Source: JARRNJ01 sp037385045 (GTDB lineage Bacteria; Pseudomonadota; Gammaproteobacteria; JASBUN01). From it: DNA of 64,000 nucleotides. Both the position numbers and the translations under genes were made by a program. The DNA is taken from positions 1 through 64,000 of the forward strand of contig JARRNJ010000004.1 of assembly GCA_037385045.1 (NCBI GenBank), given 5' to 3'. Positions within the stretch are counted from its first letter, which is position 1. Every line of letters begins with the position of its first letter. Under the pieces are notes generated by a model that was not told the origin of the DNA, ran no database searches, and saw nothing but the letters and a program-made list of their open reading frames with translations. This document shows positions 20,742 to 28,474 of the stretch, in pieces.

Positions 20742-20777
20742 CTACTGATATTCCAGGAGCAGGTCAAGAAAAAGCAT
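20742..20777 (-). CDS. Candidate Leu-rich leader peptide of the ilv operon
   Basis: An 11-codon reading frame, MLFLDLLLEYQ, with five leucine codons (two CTT, two CTG, one CTC) and a GGGGAAG ribosome-site-like sequence before its ATG. It ends 22 bases before the first arm of the candidate attenuator and about 140 bases before ilvB. Leader peptides rich in the regulated amino acid are known for enterobacterial ilv and leu operons. The peptide is short and could be chance in a region that is otherwise non-coding. Confidence 0.4.
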   Translation of the reverse strand: MLFLDLLLEYQ

Positions 20778-20847
20778 GAACTTCCCCGCCGCCTCCGGGC
20801 GCCGTGTGCCGCAGTGCCCAACTTCGCGCGCCCCACCGCCGGCACGC

Positions 20848-20875
20848 TTGTCATTCGTCTTCGAAGTCGCATAAT
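20848..20875 (+). promoter_or_regulatory. Sigma-70-like promoter for the DUF4124 gene
   Basis: TTGTCA (20848-20853) and CATAAT (20870-20875) with a 16-base spacer, each matching five of six consensus bases, precede the ATG at 20931 by about 50 bases. The same AT-rich patch read on the other strand contains TATTAT, which could serve as a -10 for the divergent ilv leader. Confidence 0.5.
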
Positions 20876-20930
20876 AGACCTACGAAAACACCGCTAATCC
20901 AACGGCCTGGGCCGTTGTCCGGAGTGAGCA

Positions 20931-21395
20931 ATGGCCAGATCAGCCAAATCCCTACTTGCCGTGACGGCACTGTTGCTGCTGCTGGCCCCGGCCCTGGGCG
21001 TGGCGGCAGCCTACAAATGGGTCGACCAGGACGGAGTCACCCACTACGGCTCGCAGCCGCCCACGGGACAGCCGAGCCAGGAAATCAAGCCTCCTCCGCC
21101 GCCGCCCAGCGGCACCGGGCAGGCCGCCCAGCAGTTCAACTCGCAGGTGGACGCCGTAGACAAGCGTCTGAAGGACCGCAATAAACAGGAACAGGAAGCG
21201 GCCCGCAAAGCGCAAAAGCAGCGCACCCAGGCCGACAACTGCCGCAAGGCCCGCGAGCAGCTGCACCTGCTGCAGACGCGCAATCGAATCCAAGTGTCGG
21301 CGGGTGGCACGGTCCACACCATGACCACCGAGGAGCGAGCCACGACGGTCGACAAGCTGCAGCGGTACCTGGACAAGAACTGTGCCGCGCAGTAG
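20931..21395 (+). CDS. DUF4124-containing exported protein
   Basis: A 154-residue protein with a Sec signal peptide (about 1-24, LLLLLAPALGVAAA) followed at once by the DUF4124 motif YKWVDQDGVTHYGSQPP. The rest is charged and predicted helical (KDRNKQEQEAARKAQKQR, then TVDKLQRYLDKNC), likely a coiled coil in the periplasm. The domain's function is not known. A second, shorter DUF4124 protein is encoded at 23838. A promoter-like pair lies upstream. Confidence 0.85.
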   Translation: MARSAKSLLAVTALLLLLAPALGVAAAYKWVDQDGVTHYGSQPPTGQPSQEIKPPPPPPSGTGQAAQQFNSQVDAVDKRLKDRNKQEQEAARKAQKQRTQADNCRKAREQLHLLQTRNRIQVSAGGTVHTMTTEERATTVDKLQRYLDKNCAAQ

Positions 21396-21419
21396 CGCCG
21401 CCCGACCCAGCGCCGATAT

Positions 21420-21764
21420 ATGCCCTACCTGAAAATCCAGACCAATGAGACCCTCGCGGCCGAGCAGACCGCGGCGCTGCTGCCCCGCGCGTCACGGCTG
21501 GTGGCCGAATTGCTCGGCAAACCCGAACGCTATGTCATGGTGGCCATGGTTGCCGACACCCCCATGCTCTTCGCCGGCGGCGACGCGCCGGCCGCGTACC
21601 TGGAATTGAAGAGCATCGGTCTACCCGAATCCCTGACGGGCAAGTTATCCGCCGGCCTGTGTTCGCTGATGCACGAGGTTCTGGGCATCGATCCCGAACG
21701 GGTCTATATCGAATTTCACGACGCCGCCCGCGCCATGTGGGGCTGGAACGGCGGCACGTTCTGA
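21420..21764 (+). CDS. MIF/phenylpyruvate-tautomerase-like protein
   Basis: A 114-residue member of the macrophage migration inhibitory factor family. The catalytic Pro follows the initiator Met (MPYLKIQTNETL), and the family's C-terminal RVYIEFHDAARAMWGWNGGTF is complete, so tautomerase activity is plausible. The physiological substrate in bacteria is unclear. The start lies 24 bases after the DUF4124 gene on the same strand, so the two may be co-transcribed. Confidence 0.88.
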   Translation: MPYLKIQTNETLAAEQTAALLPRASRLVAELLGKPERYVMVAMVADTPMLFAGGDAPAAYLELKSIGLPESLTGKLSAGLCSLMHEVLGIDPERVYIEFHDAARAMWGWNGGTF

Positions 21765-21775
21765 AGCGCGCCAAA

Positions 21776-21796
21776 GGCGCCGCTGGAGGCGGCGCC
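21776..21796. terminator. GC-rich hairpin after the MIF-like gene
   Basis: GGCGCCGC (21776-21783) pairs with GCGGCGCC (21789-21796) around a five-base loop, 12 bases past the stop codon. There is no T-run, so function as an intrinsic terminator is uncertain. Confidence 0.35.
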
Positions 21797-21845
21797 GCGC
21801 CGACCCGGCTCAGAGCCGCAGCAAGTAGTTTGGTTCGGAGCAGTA

Positions 21846-23711
21846 ATGACCCGCGACATTCCTGATACCCGTGCCGCCGCCGGCGACAGCGCCCTGGTGG
21901 TGGCTGAGGAGCGCAATCGCCTCAGTCAGGCGCTGCTGGAAGCCACCGCCGCCCTGGCCCGCGGGCGGGAGCCGGACGACATCCTGCGCATGGTATGCGA
22001 TGCGCTGTCAGCGTCCACATCGCACATTCGTCTGGCATGGATGGTCCTCGGTGACCTGGACGCCGAGGTGTTGCGCCCCCAATACGCATCCGGCCCGGCG
22101 CGCGAATACACTGAGTCGCTGGCCATCGAGCGCGGCACACCCGCTGCGGAAGCACCGAGCCGGCGCGCCGTCGGCCAATGGGAACCGCAAACCTCCGTCA
22201 TTGCCGACGATCCTTCGTTCGACAAAATGCGCCTCCAGGCACAGCACTGGTCACTGAAATCGGTGCTTACGCTGCCGCTGGGCCGGCGCAAATCGCCCCG
22301 TGCGGGCCTGGTCAGCATCTACGCCGACCGCCCGGACTATTTTTCCGTGATCGGCCAGGATCTCTTCAGCGCCTTCGCCCATGTAGTCAATGCTTCGCTG
22401 GAGCAATCCGAGCTGATGCAAACCCTGTCCCACCTGGCCAACCACGACCAGCTCACCGACCTGCTGAACCGCCGCGGCATCGAGGAATTGTTGGAACGCG
22501 AATTGGCGCGCAGCCGCCGCCATCGGGAGCCATTCAGCATCGCCCTGTTCGATGTGGACCGATTCAAGCTGATCAACGACAGCCTGGGTCACCGCCGCGG
22601 CGATGCGGTGCTGAAGCGGCTGGCCGCCTCAGCGCAGCAACTGCTGCGCCAGGAAGACGTTCTGGCCCGCTGGGGCGGCGAGGAGTTTCTGTGCCTGCTT
22701 CCGGAAACCGGCCGTGACCACGCCTGGGCGGTGGCCGAGCGCATGCGCCACGCCATTGAGGAATCGCCGTTGGAGATTCCCGGCGGCAATCAGAACGTGA
22801 CGGTAAGCTTCGGCGTCGCCACCTGCCCCGATGACGGGCCGGATCTGGACAAATTGGTCGCGGCGGCAGATGCCGCCCTGTACCAGGCGAAAAGCTCAGG
22901 ACGCAACCGCACCGCCGCGGCCCACACCCTGGCCCAACCGCTCTACAGCGTGGGCAGCATGCTGGACACCGCCCTGCGCGAGGGGCGCATCGTCCCGGCC
23001 TATCAGCCCATCGTCGAACTCGCCAGCGGCAGGACCGTGGCCGAGGAGGCCCTGGCGCGGGTACTCACCCCTGACGGTGCGTTGATCGAAGCCGGCCAGT
23101 TCATCGAGGCCGCCAGCCAGCTGCAGTTGCTGCATCGCATCGACCAGACGATCATGCAGCAGGGGTTCGAGCATTGCGTCGCCGGGCTGAAAACCGGCGC
23201 CAACGTCCTCAACCACTTCGTCAATGTGTCGGCCGACCTGTTGCGCCACCAGGACCTGGTCCGCTCCCTGCTCGGCAGCGCCCGCGCCCATTGCGCCGGT
23301 TGCGAGGAGCTGACCGGACCGGTGAAACCGATGATCATCGAAATCACCGAGCGCGAGCTGGTCCGCGACATCGATGCAGCGCGCGAGCTGCTGCAGCCGT
23401 TCATCGAATTCGGCCTGCGCCTGGCGCTGGACGACTTCGGCAGCGGCTATTCGTCGTATCAATACCTGGCCGATCTGCCGGTGAGCTTTCTCAAGATCGA
23501 CGGGCAGTTGGTCCGCCGTCTCAACGAGCCCAAGGTACGCGCCATCGTCCAGGGCATCCAGGACACGGCGCAACAGTTGGGGCTGACCACGCTGGCCGAA
23601 TGCGTCGAGAGTCGCGAGATCGAGGCGGTGCTCCAGGACATCGGCGTCCACTGGGGGCAGGGGTACTACTACGGCAAACCCTGCGTCGCCGACCGCATCC
23701 GGGACACCTGA
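21846..23711 (+). CDS. GAF-GGDEF-EAL cyclic-di-GMP enzyme
   Basis: A 621-residue soluble signalling protein. Residues 20-185 form a GAF-like sensor domain. The GGDEF domain carries the active motif RWGGEEF (Gly277-Phe281) and an intact inhibitory site RQED (268-271), both needed for a regulated diguanylate cyclase. The EAL domain has EALAR at 401-405 and DDFGSGYSS at 529-537, with the later TLAECVES in place of the usual AEGVET, so phosphodiesterase activity is also plausible. No membrane segment was seen. It is one of two cyclic-di-GMP enzymes in the window besides RpfG. The net direction cannot be read from sequence. Confidence 0.92.
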   Translation: MTRDIPDTRAAAGDSALVVAEERNRLSQALLEATAALARGREPDDILRMVCDALSASTSHIRLAWMVLGDLDAEVLRPQYASGPAREYTESLAIERGTPAAEAPSRRAVGQWEPQTSVIADDPSFDKMRLQAQHWSLKSVLTLPLGRRKSPRAGLVSIYADRPDYFSVIGQDLFSAFAHVVNASLEQSELMQTLSHLANHDQLTDLLNRRGIEELLERELARSRRHREPFSIALFDVDRFKLINDSLGHRRGDAVLKRLAASAQQLLRQEDVLARWGGEEFLCLLPETGRDHAWAVAERMRHAIEESPLEIPGGNQNVTVSFGVATCPDDGPDLDKLVAAADAALYQAKSSGRNRTAAAHTLAQPLYSVGSMLDTALREGRIVPAYQPIVELASGRTVAEEALARVLTPDGALIEAGQFIEAASQLQLLHRIDQTIMQQGFEHCVAGLKTGANVLNHFVNVSADLLRHQDLVRSLLGSARAHCAGCEELTGPVKPMIIEITERELVRDIDAARELLQPFIEFGLRLALDDFGSGYSSYQYLADLPVSFLKIDGQLVRRLNEPKVRAIVQGIQDTAQQLGLTTLAECVESREIEAVLQDIGVHWGQGYYYGKPCVADRIRDT

Positions 23712-23837
23712 CGTCGCCGTGGGACTCCCCGGTCACCCCAAAGGCGCCTGGAAACGTTGCCCGATTGGTGCATCATAGTAAACTGTCGCCGGATGATACC
23801 CGCCACCGGCGCGGGGCCCAATTCCAGGAACCTGCCC

Positions 23838-24092
23838 ATGAAAAAGCTGTTGACCTTGCTGCTGTTGATCGCCATTGCGGTCGGGGTGGCCGCGTATTTC
23901 AACCCCAAGCTGCTGACCTGGCTGCGCCACAGGTCCGGAACCGACCAGTCGTCCACAGTCTACAAATGGCAGGACAAAAGCGGCGTCTGGCACGTGACCG
24001 ACGAGCCGCCGCCGAAAGGCACGCCCTATCAAAAACAGGAATACCTGAACAACACCAACGTTCTGCCGGCGCCGAAGCAGGACCGGCGCTAG
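23838..24092 (+). CDS. Short DUF4124-containing membrane-anchored protein
   Basis: An 84-residue protein beginning MKKLLTLLLLIAIAVGVAAYF, a signal anchor or uncleaved signal, followed by a DUF4124 motif (VYKWQDKSGVWHVTDEPPPKG). The frame is open to 23757, but the ATG at 23838 gives a proper signal sequence and is preferred. Function unknown. It lies 36 bases before proS on the same strand. Confidence 0.8.
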   Translation: MKKLLTLLLLIAIAVGVAAYFNPKLLTWLRHRSGTDQSSTVYKWQDKSGVWHVTDEPPPKGTPYQKQEYLNNTNVLPAPKQDRR

Positions 24093-24128
24093 CCCCACGA
24101 TAGAAACGACGGACACGAAAGAAACCTC

Positions 24129-25847
24129 ATGCGCGTATCACGATTCCCCCTCTCCACACTCAAAGAGACGCCTGCCGACGCCGAGGTTGTCAGCCACAAG
24201 CTGATGCTGCGCAGTGGCATGATCCGCAAGCTGGCGGCCGGAATTTACACCTGGCTGCCGCTGGGGCTGCGGGTGCTGCGCAAGACCGAGGCCATTGTGC
24301 GCGAGGAGATGGACCGCTCCGGCGCCCTGGAGCTGCTGATGCCGGCAGTGCAGCCGGCGGAGCTGTGGCAGGAATCGGGCCGCTGGGAGCAATACGGGCC
24401 GGAGCTGCTGCGCCTGCAGGATCGGCACGAGCGCGAGTTCTGCTTCGGTCCTACCCACGAAGAGGTGATCACGGCGCTGATCCGCGACGAAATCCGCAGC
24501 TACCGTCAGCTGCCGGCGACGTTCTACCAGATCCAGACCAAGTTCCGCGATGAGATCCGTCCCCGTTTTGGCGTGATGCGGGCGCGGGAATTTCTTATGA
24601 AGGACGCCTATTCGTTCCATGCCGACGAGGCATCCCTGGACGAAACCTACGAGCGGATGTTCCAGGCTTATTCGCGCATTTTTTCGCGCCTGGGCCTCGA
24701 CTTCCGCGCCGTGCAGGCCGATACGGGTACCATCGGCGGCAACGCCTCCCACGAGTTCCACGTGCTGGCCGACTCCGGCGAGGACGCCATCGCGTTTGCC
24801 TCCGACAGCGATTATGCCGCCAATGTCGAGCTGGCCGAAGCGCTGCCGCCGGCGCAGGAGCGCCCCGCTGCCGCGGAGGCAATGCGCAGCGTCGACACCC
24901 CCAACCAGCACACCATCGACGAGGTGAGCGCGTTCCTCAACGTCAAGGCCCGGCAGTGCGTCAAGACCCTCCTGGTGCACGGCAGCGATGCGCCGGTGGT
25001 GGCTCTGGTGGTGCGCGGCGATCACGAGCTCAATGCCGTGAAAGCGGAAAAGCTGGCCCAGGTTCGGGCGCCCCTGACCTTCGCCAGTCCCGACGAGGTG
25101 CACCGGGCCACGGGCTGCAACGTGGGTTCGGTGGGTCCCGTAGGGCTCGACATCCCCGTCATCGTCGACCACGCAGCGGCCCATCTGGCCGACTTCGTGT
25201 GCGGCGCCAACGTCGACGGCAAGCACCTCACCGGCGTCAACTGGGGGCGCGACCTGCCGAAACCCGCCGCGGTCGATATCCGCAACGTGGTGGCGGGCGA
25301 CCCGAGCCCCGACGGCAGCGGTACGCTGTCCATCGCCCGCGGCATCGAGGTGGGTCACATTTTCCAGCTGGGCCGCAAGTACAGCGAGGCCATGAATGCC
25401 ACCGTGCTGGACGAGAACGGCCACGCCGTGGTCATGACCATGGGCTGCTATGGCATCGGCATCTCCCGGGTGGTGGCCGCCGCCATCGAACAGAACAACG
25501 ACGACCGGGGCATTCTTTGGCCGGATCCCATTGCGCCGTTCCAGGTGGCGCTGCTGCCCATGAACATGCACAAATCAGCGCGGCTGCGACAGGCCGCGGA
25601 AGACCTGTATTCGCGGCTCACCGATGCCGGGCTGGAAGTGCTGTTCGACGACCGCAACGCCCGCCCCGGCGTAATGTTCGCTGATATGGAATTGATCGGC
25701 ATCCCCCATCGCGTCGTCCTCGGCGAGCGCGGCCTGGATGCCGGCCAGGTCGAATACAAGGGGCGCCGCGACGAGGAAACAACCCTCATCGGACTGGATG
25801 AAATTGTTTCCTCCATTCAGCTAAAGATTCAGGAAGGGCGAACGTAA
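24129..25847 (+). CDS. proS: Prolyl-tRNA synthetase
   Basis: Class II synthetase for tRNA-Pro, 572 residues, the bacterial type with the inserted YbaK-like editing domain. Motif 2/3 elements are seen in FCFGPTHEEVITALIRDE and YQIQTKFRDEIRPRFGVMRAREF; the insertion domain runs from about 225 to 385 (NVKARQCVKTLLVHGSD, GCNVGSVGPVGL), and the anticodon domain ends with GIPHRVVLGERGLDAGQVEYKGR. The start at 24129 begins MRVSRFPLSTLKETPADAE, as in the family. Confidence 0.97.
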   Translation: MRVSRFPLSTLKETPADAEVVSHKLMLRSGMIRKLAAGIYTWLPLGLRVLRKTEAIVREEMDRSGALELLMPAVQPAELWQESGRWEQYGPELLRLQDRHEREFCFGPTHEEVITALIRDEIRSYRQLPATFYQIQTKFRDEIRPRFGVMRAREFLMKDAYSFHADEASLDETYERMFQAYSRIFSRLGLDFRAVQADTGTIGGNASHEFHVLADSGEDAIAFASDSDYAANVELAEALPPAQERPAAAEAMRSVDTPNQHTIDEVSAFLNVKARQCVKTLLVHGSDAPVVALVVRGDHELNAVKAEKLAQVRAPLTFASPDEVHRATGCNVGSVGPVGLDIPVIVDHAAAHLADFVCGANVDGKHLTGVNWGRDLPKPAAVDIRNVVAGDPSPDGSGTLSIARGIEVGHIFQLGRKYSEAMNATVLDENGHAVVMTMGCYGIGISRVVAAAIEQNNDDRGILWPDPIAPFQVALLPMNMHKSARLRQAAEDLYSRLTDAGLEVLFDDRNARPGVMFADMELIGIPHRVVLGERGLDAGQVEYKGRRDEETTLIGLDEIVSSIQLKIQEGRT

Positions 25848-25857
25848 ACAAAGGAGT

Positions 25858-26487
25858 ATGAGGACGAGAACCGCAGGCCCAGGTAACGCCGCCACGCTCC
25901 CGCCACCGGCCGCAAGCCGTGCCCTGGTGCTGGCCGGCGCGGCCGTCTTGTACCTGATCGCGCTGCCAGCGGCGGCGGTGGTACCCCAGGCGCCGACGCC
26001 CGAGTTGCGCGCCCTGGTGAAAAAGGCGGTTGCGGACTCCGGCAGCTTCCATGACCGCTATCTGGGCGAAATCTGGCTCATGGATATGTCGAACCGGCTC
26101 AAGCACCGCCTGCCCGACCCCCACCGCCGGATCGAGCTGTTGCGCCTGGTGCACCGGGAAGCCACCCGTGCCGGGCTGCCCCCGGAAATGGTGCTGGCCG
26201 TCATCGACGTGGAAAGCAACTTCAACCGCTTCGCCATCTCCAAGGCCGGGGCGCGCGGGCTGATGCAGGTCATGCCCTTCTGGCTGAAGGAGATCGGTCG
26301 GCCCCACGCCAACCTCTTTCACGTGCAGACCAACCTGCGCATTGGCTGCACGATACTCAAGTATTACCTTGATCAGTCCCATGGCAGCCTGCGCGAGGCG
26401 CTGGCCCGCTACAACGGCAGTATCGGCCAGCGCTGGTACTCCGACCGGGTCCTGGATGCACTGGCCACGCGCTGGTTCAGGCAGTAG
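25858..26487 (+). CDS. Lytic transglycosylase (SLT family)
   Basis: Cleaves peptidoglycan glycan strands to form 1,6-anhydromuropeptides. The 209-residue protein has an N-terminal hydrophobic signal or anchor (about 20-43) and an SLT domain with the catalytic Glu in VIDVESNFNRFAISKAGA and the following ARGLMQVMPFW, then ALARYNGS. It starts 10 bases after proS and may be co-transcribed. It resembles single-domain periplasmic SLT proteins rather than MltE or Slt70. Confidence 0.87.
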   Translation: MRTRTAGPGNAATLPPPAASRALVLAGAAVLYLIALPAAAVVPQAPTPELRALVKKAVADSGSFHDRYLGEIWLMDMSNRLKHRLPDPHRRIELLRLVHREATRAGLPPEMVLAVIDVESNFNRFAISKAGARGLMQVMPFWLKEIGRPHANLFHVQTNLRIGCTILKYYLDQSHGSLREALARYNGSIGQRWYSDRVLDALATRWFRQ

Positions 26488-26518
26488 GTGACTGGATGGA
26501 TGGCCGACCGTCAATTGT

Positions 26519-26532
26519 TTGACCTGTATCAA
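26519..26532 (+). promoter_or_regulatory. FNR-like box before the ODP gene
   Basis: TTGACCTGTATCAA differs at one base from the FNR/ANR consensus TTGAT-N4-ATCAA. Its centre lies 41.5 bases before a likely start if TACGAT (26554-26559) is the -10, the geometry of class II FNR-activated promoters. The next gene (26599) encodes an oxygen-binding-type diiron protein. No activity data; inference from sequence. Confidence 0.45.
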
Positions 26533-26598
26533 TACGTGACGGTCGCCAACGCGTACGATTATCTAAGTTAGACTCTGGCAAAGAGGAAAGGCCCGAAC

Positions 26599-27366
26599 AT
26601 GCCAACCGAGCTGCACAACGATGGCGAGCACCGCGTATTTCTATACAAGGACTTAGTTACGGGCGGTGGCATTCAATCGAACCAGTTTCTCGTCATCCAC
26701 GGCGAGCACACGGCGTTGCTCGACCCGGGTGGGGCGCTGACCTACATCCCGCTGTCGCTGGCGATCGGCAAGATGATCAACCTGCGGCAGCTGGACTACG
26801 TCATCGCTTCCCACCAGGATCCTGACATCATCGCCTCGCTCGACCGCTGGCTGCTGTATACCGACTGCCGGGTGGCGATTTCCCGGCTGTGGGAACGGTT
26901 CCTGCCGCATCTGGTGCCGGGCTATATGGTGTTCAAGGGCGACGAACGCATTGTGCCGATCCCCGACGAGGGCATGGACATTCCCCTCGGCGACTCGCCG
27001 CTGCGCGCCCTGCCCGCCCATTTCCTCCACTCGGTGGGCAACTTCAGCTTCTACGACCCCATCAGCAGCATCCTGTTCTCCGGTGATGTCGGCGCCTCCA
27101 CCAATGAGGAAGTGGACGAGATCACGGAGGAGAACTTCGACCCCGAAGCCCTGGGCATGCAGGGGTTCCATCAGCGCTACATGAACTCCAACCGCACCTG
27201 CCGGTTCTGGGTCAAGATGGTGCGCCAGCTGGGGCCGGAGATCATGGCGCCGCAACACGGCGCGCCTCTGCGCGGCCGCAAGGTGATCGGCATGTTCCTC
27301 GACTGGTTGGAACAGTTGCCCTGCGGCGTGGACCTGATGGAGCAGCGCAACTACGTCCTGCCGTAG
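26599..27366 (+). CDS. ODP-type diiron metallo-beta-lactamase-fold protein
   Basis: A 255-residue metallo-beta-lactamase-fold protein of the oxygen-binding diiron protein (ODP) type. The usual metal-binding HxHxDH loop is replaced by ASHQDPDIIAS, which keeps His and Asp but not the second His, and PAHFLHSVGNF, LFSGDVGAS and PQHGAP supply the remaining ligands. ODP proteins form a stable diiron-peroxo adduct and act as oxygen sensors; some are fused to chemoreceptors, this one is not. An FNR-like box is in its promoter region. The exact role is inference. Confidence 0.8.
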   Translation: MPTELHNDGEHRVFLYKDLVTGGGIQSNQFLVIHGEHTALLDPGGALTYIPLSLAIGKMINLRQLDYVIASHQDPDIIASLDRWLLYTDCRVAISRLWERFLPHLVPGYMVFKGDERIVPIPDEGMDIPLGDSPLRALPAHFLHSVGNFSFYDPISSILFSGDVGASTNEEVDEITEENFDPEALGMQGFHQRYMNSNRTCRFWVKMVRQLGPEIMAPQHGAPLRGRKVIGMFLDWLEQLPCGVDLMEQRNYVLP

Positions 27367-27636
27367 TCACCGGGTGTCGAAATCGGTCAGCGGCCGGTAG
27401 GCGACGCGTTCACAGCCGACATCGGTGACCTCGGCCAGTCGCGGCCCGTCCCACAACCAGTCGCATAGGACCTCCACAGCCTGGTGCTCGCCACAGGCCA
27501 TCACCTCGACGCTACCGTCGGCAAGGTTGTGCGCCCAGCCGGTGACACCCAGTTGCCGGGCTTTCTGCTGCGCCGCGCCGCGGTAGAACACTCCCTGCAC
27601 CCGCCCGCGGACCAGGCACCGCCGACAGACCTTCAT
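27367..27636 (-). CDS. Acylphosphatase
   Basis: Small 89-residue enzyme that hydrolyses acyl phosphates. The active-site Arg lies in GRVQGVFYRGAAQ and the Asn in GWAHNLADGSVEVMACG, both canonical. The C-terminal YRPLTDFDTR is close to the family's usual end. The gene overlaps the end of the membrane-fusion protein gene by four bases, so it is translationally coupled to it, an odd partner. Confidence 0.9.
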   Translation of the reverse strand: MKVCRRCLVRGRVQGVFYRGAAQQKARQLGVTGWAHNLADGSVEVMACGEHQAVEVLCDWLWDGPRLAEVTDVGCERVAYRPLTDFDTR

Positions 27637-28421
27637 GGAAGCATCAACGTAGCCGGCTGCCCGGCCCGCAGCATGTCGGCAGCCACCGGGAATGAAACCT
27701 CCACGGCATACAGGGGCGGCTGGCCGGTTGCCTCCACCGGCTCCATTCCCAACTGCGCCACCGTGCCCTTGTAGTCCCGGCCCCCGACCCGGACCGTGAC
27801 CGCTTCACCCGGCTTCAGCCGGTCGATCTGCTGCAGCTCCACCGCCGCCCGCGCCACCATGCGGTCGGCACGGGCCACCACCAACAGGGGCACGGCCCGC
27901 AGGTGCGTCACCACCGTCTGCCCGGGCTGTGCCAGACGCCGCACCACGACCGCCTGGTAGGGCGCCGTGACAACGCTGTACTGCATGTTGAGCCGCGCCT
28001 GCTGCAAAGCGGCCTGGGCGGCACGGTAGCCGGCCTCGGCCCGGGCGCGCTCGATCTTCACCAGCTGCAATTCATGAATCGACAGCACGGTGCGGTCGAA
28101 CAGCTCCTGGCCCCGCTGCACTTCCTTTTCGGCTTCATCCAGCTCGTCCTTGGCCTTCACCGCATTGGCCTTGGCCTCGGCCAGATCGGCCTTGAAGCGC
28201 CGGTCATCGAGGCGCAACAAAACCTGCCCTTTCGCCACGCGGCTGCCGGCGCCGACCAGAACCTTGTCCACCGTGCCGGAAACCAGGGTGCTCAGCTCCA
28301 CTGGGTCGGCCCACTGCAGGGCACCTTTCACCTCGGCGGCCCAGCCGGCCGGGGCGCTGAACACGCACAGGGCGAAAATGATTGCTTGCAAACGCTTGCT
28401 CATGGCTGTCACCGCAGTCAC
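27633..28421 (-). CDS. HlyD/MFP-type periplasmic adaptor
   Basis: A 262-residue membrane-fusion protein. A signal sequence (LQAIIFALCVFSAPAGWA) is followed by a biotinyl-lipoyl-like half-motif (LVSGTVDKVLVGAGSRVAKGQVLLRLDDRRF), a helical hairpin (about 75-125) and the returning lipoyl and beta-barrel parts (VVTAPYQAVVVRRLAQPGQTV). It is short compared with typical RND or ABC adaptors. Start is at 28421, although MSKRLQ at 28403 is as good. It sits between a TolC-like gene and acylphosphatase, but no inner-membrane transporter is present. Confidence 0.85.
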   Translation of the reverse strand: MTAVTAMSKRLQAIIFALCVFSAPAGWAAEVKGALQWADPVELSTLVSGTVDKVLVGAGSRVAKGQVLLRLDDRRFKADLAEAKANAVKAKDELDEAEKEVQRGQELFDRTVLSIHELQLVKIERARAEAGYRAAQAALQQARLNMQYSVVTAPYQAVVVRRLAQPGQTVVTHLRAVPLLVVARADRMVARAAVELQQIDRLKPGEAVTVRVGGRDYKGTVAQLGMEPVEATGQPPLYAVEVSFPVAADMLRAGQPATLMLP

Positions 28422-28474
28422 CTTCGTAAATTCGCGGGTCCCATGCGCCGGTTTCGGCGCCGCCGCTCCAAGTC

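Noticed and set aside
20739..20767. Promoter TTGACC plus TAGCTT on the minus strand before ilvB
   Set aside because: It overlaps the candidate leader peptide, the -10 is poor, and a start upstream of the leader is more consistent.
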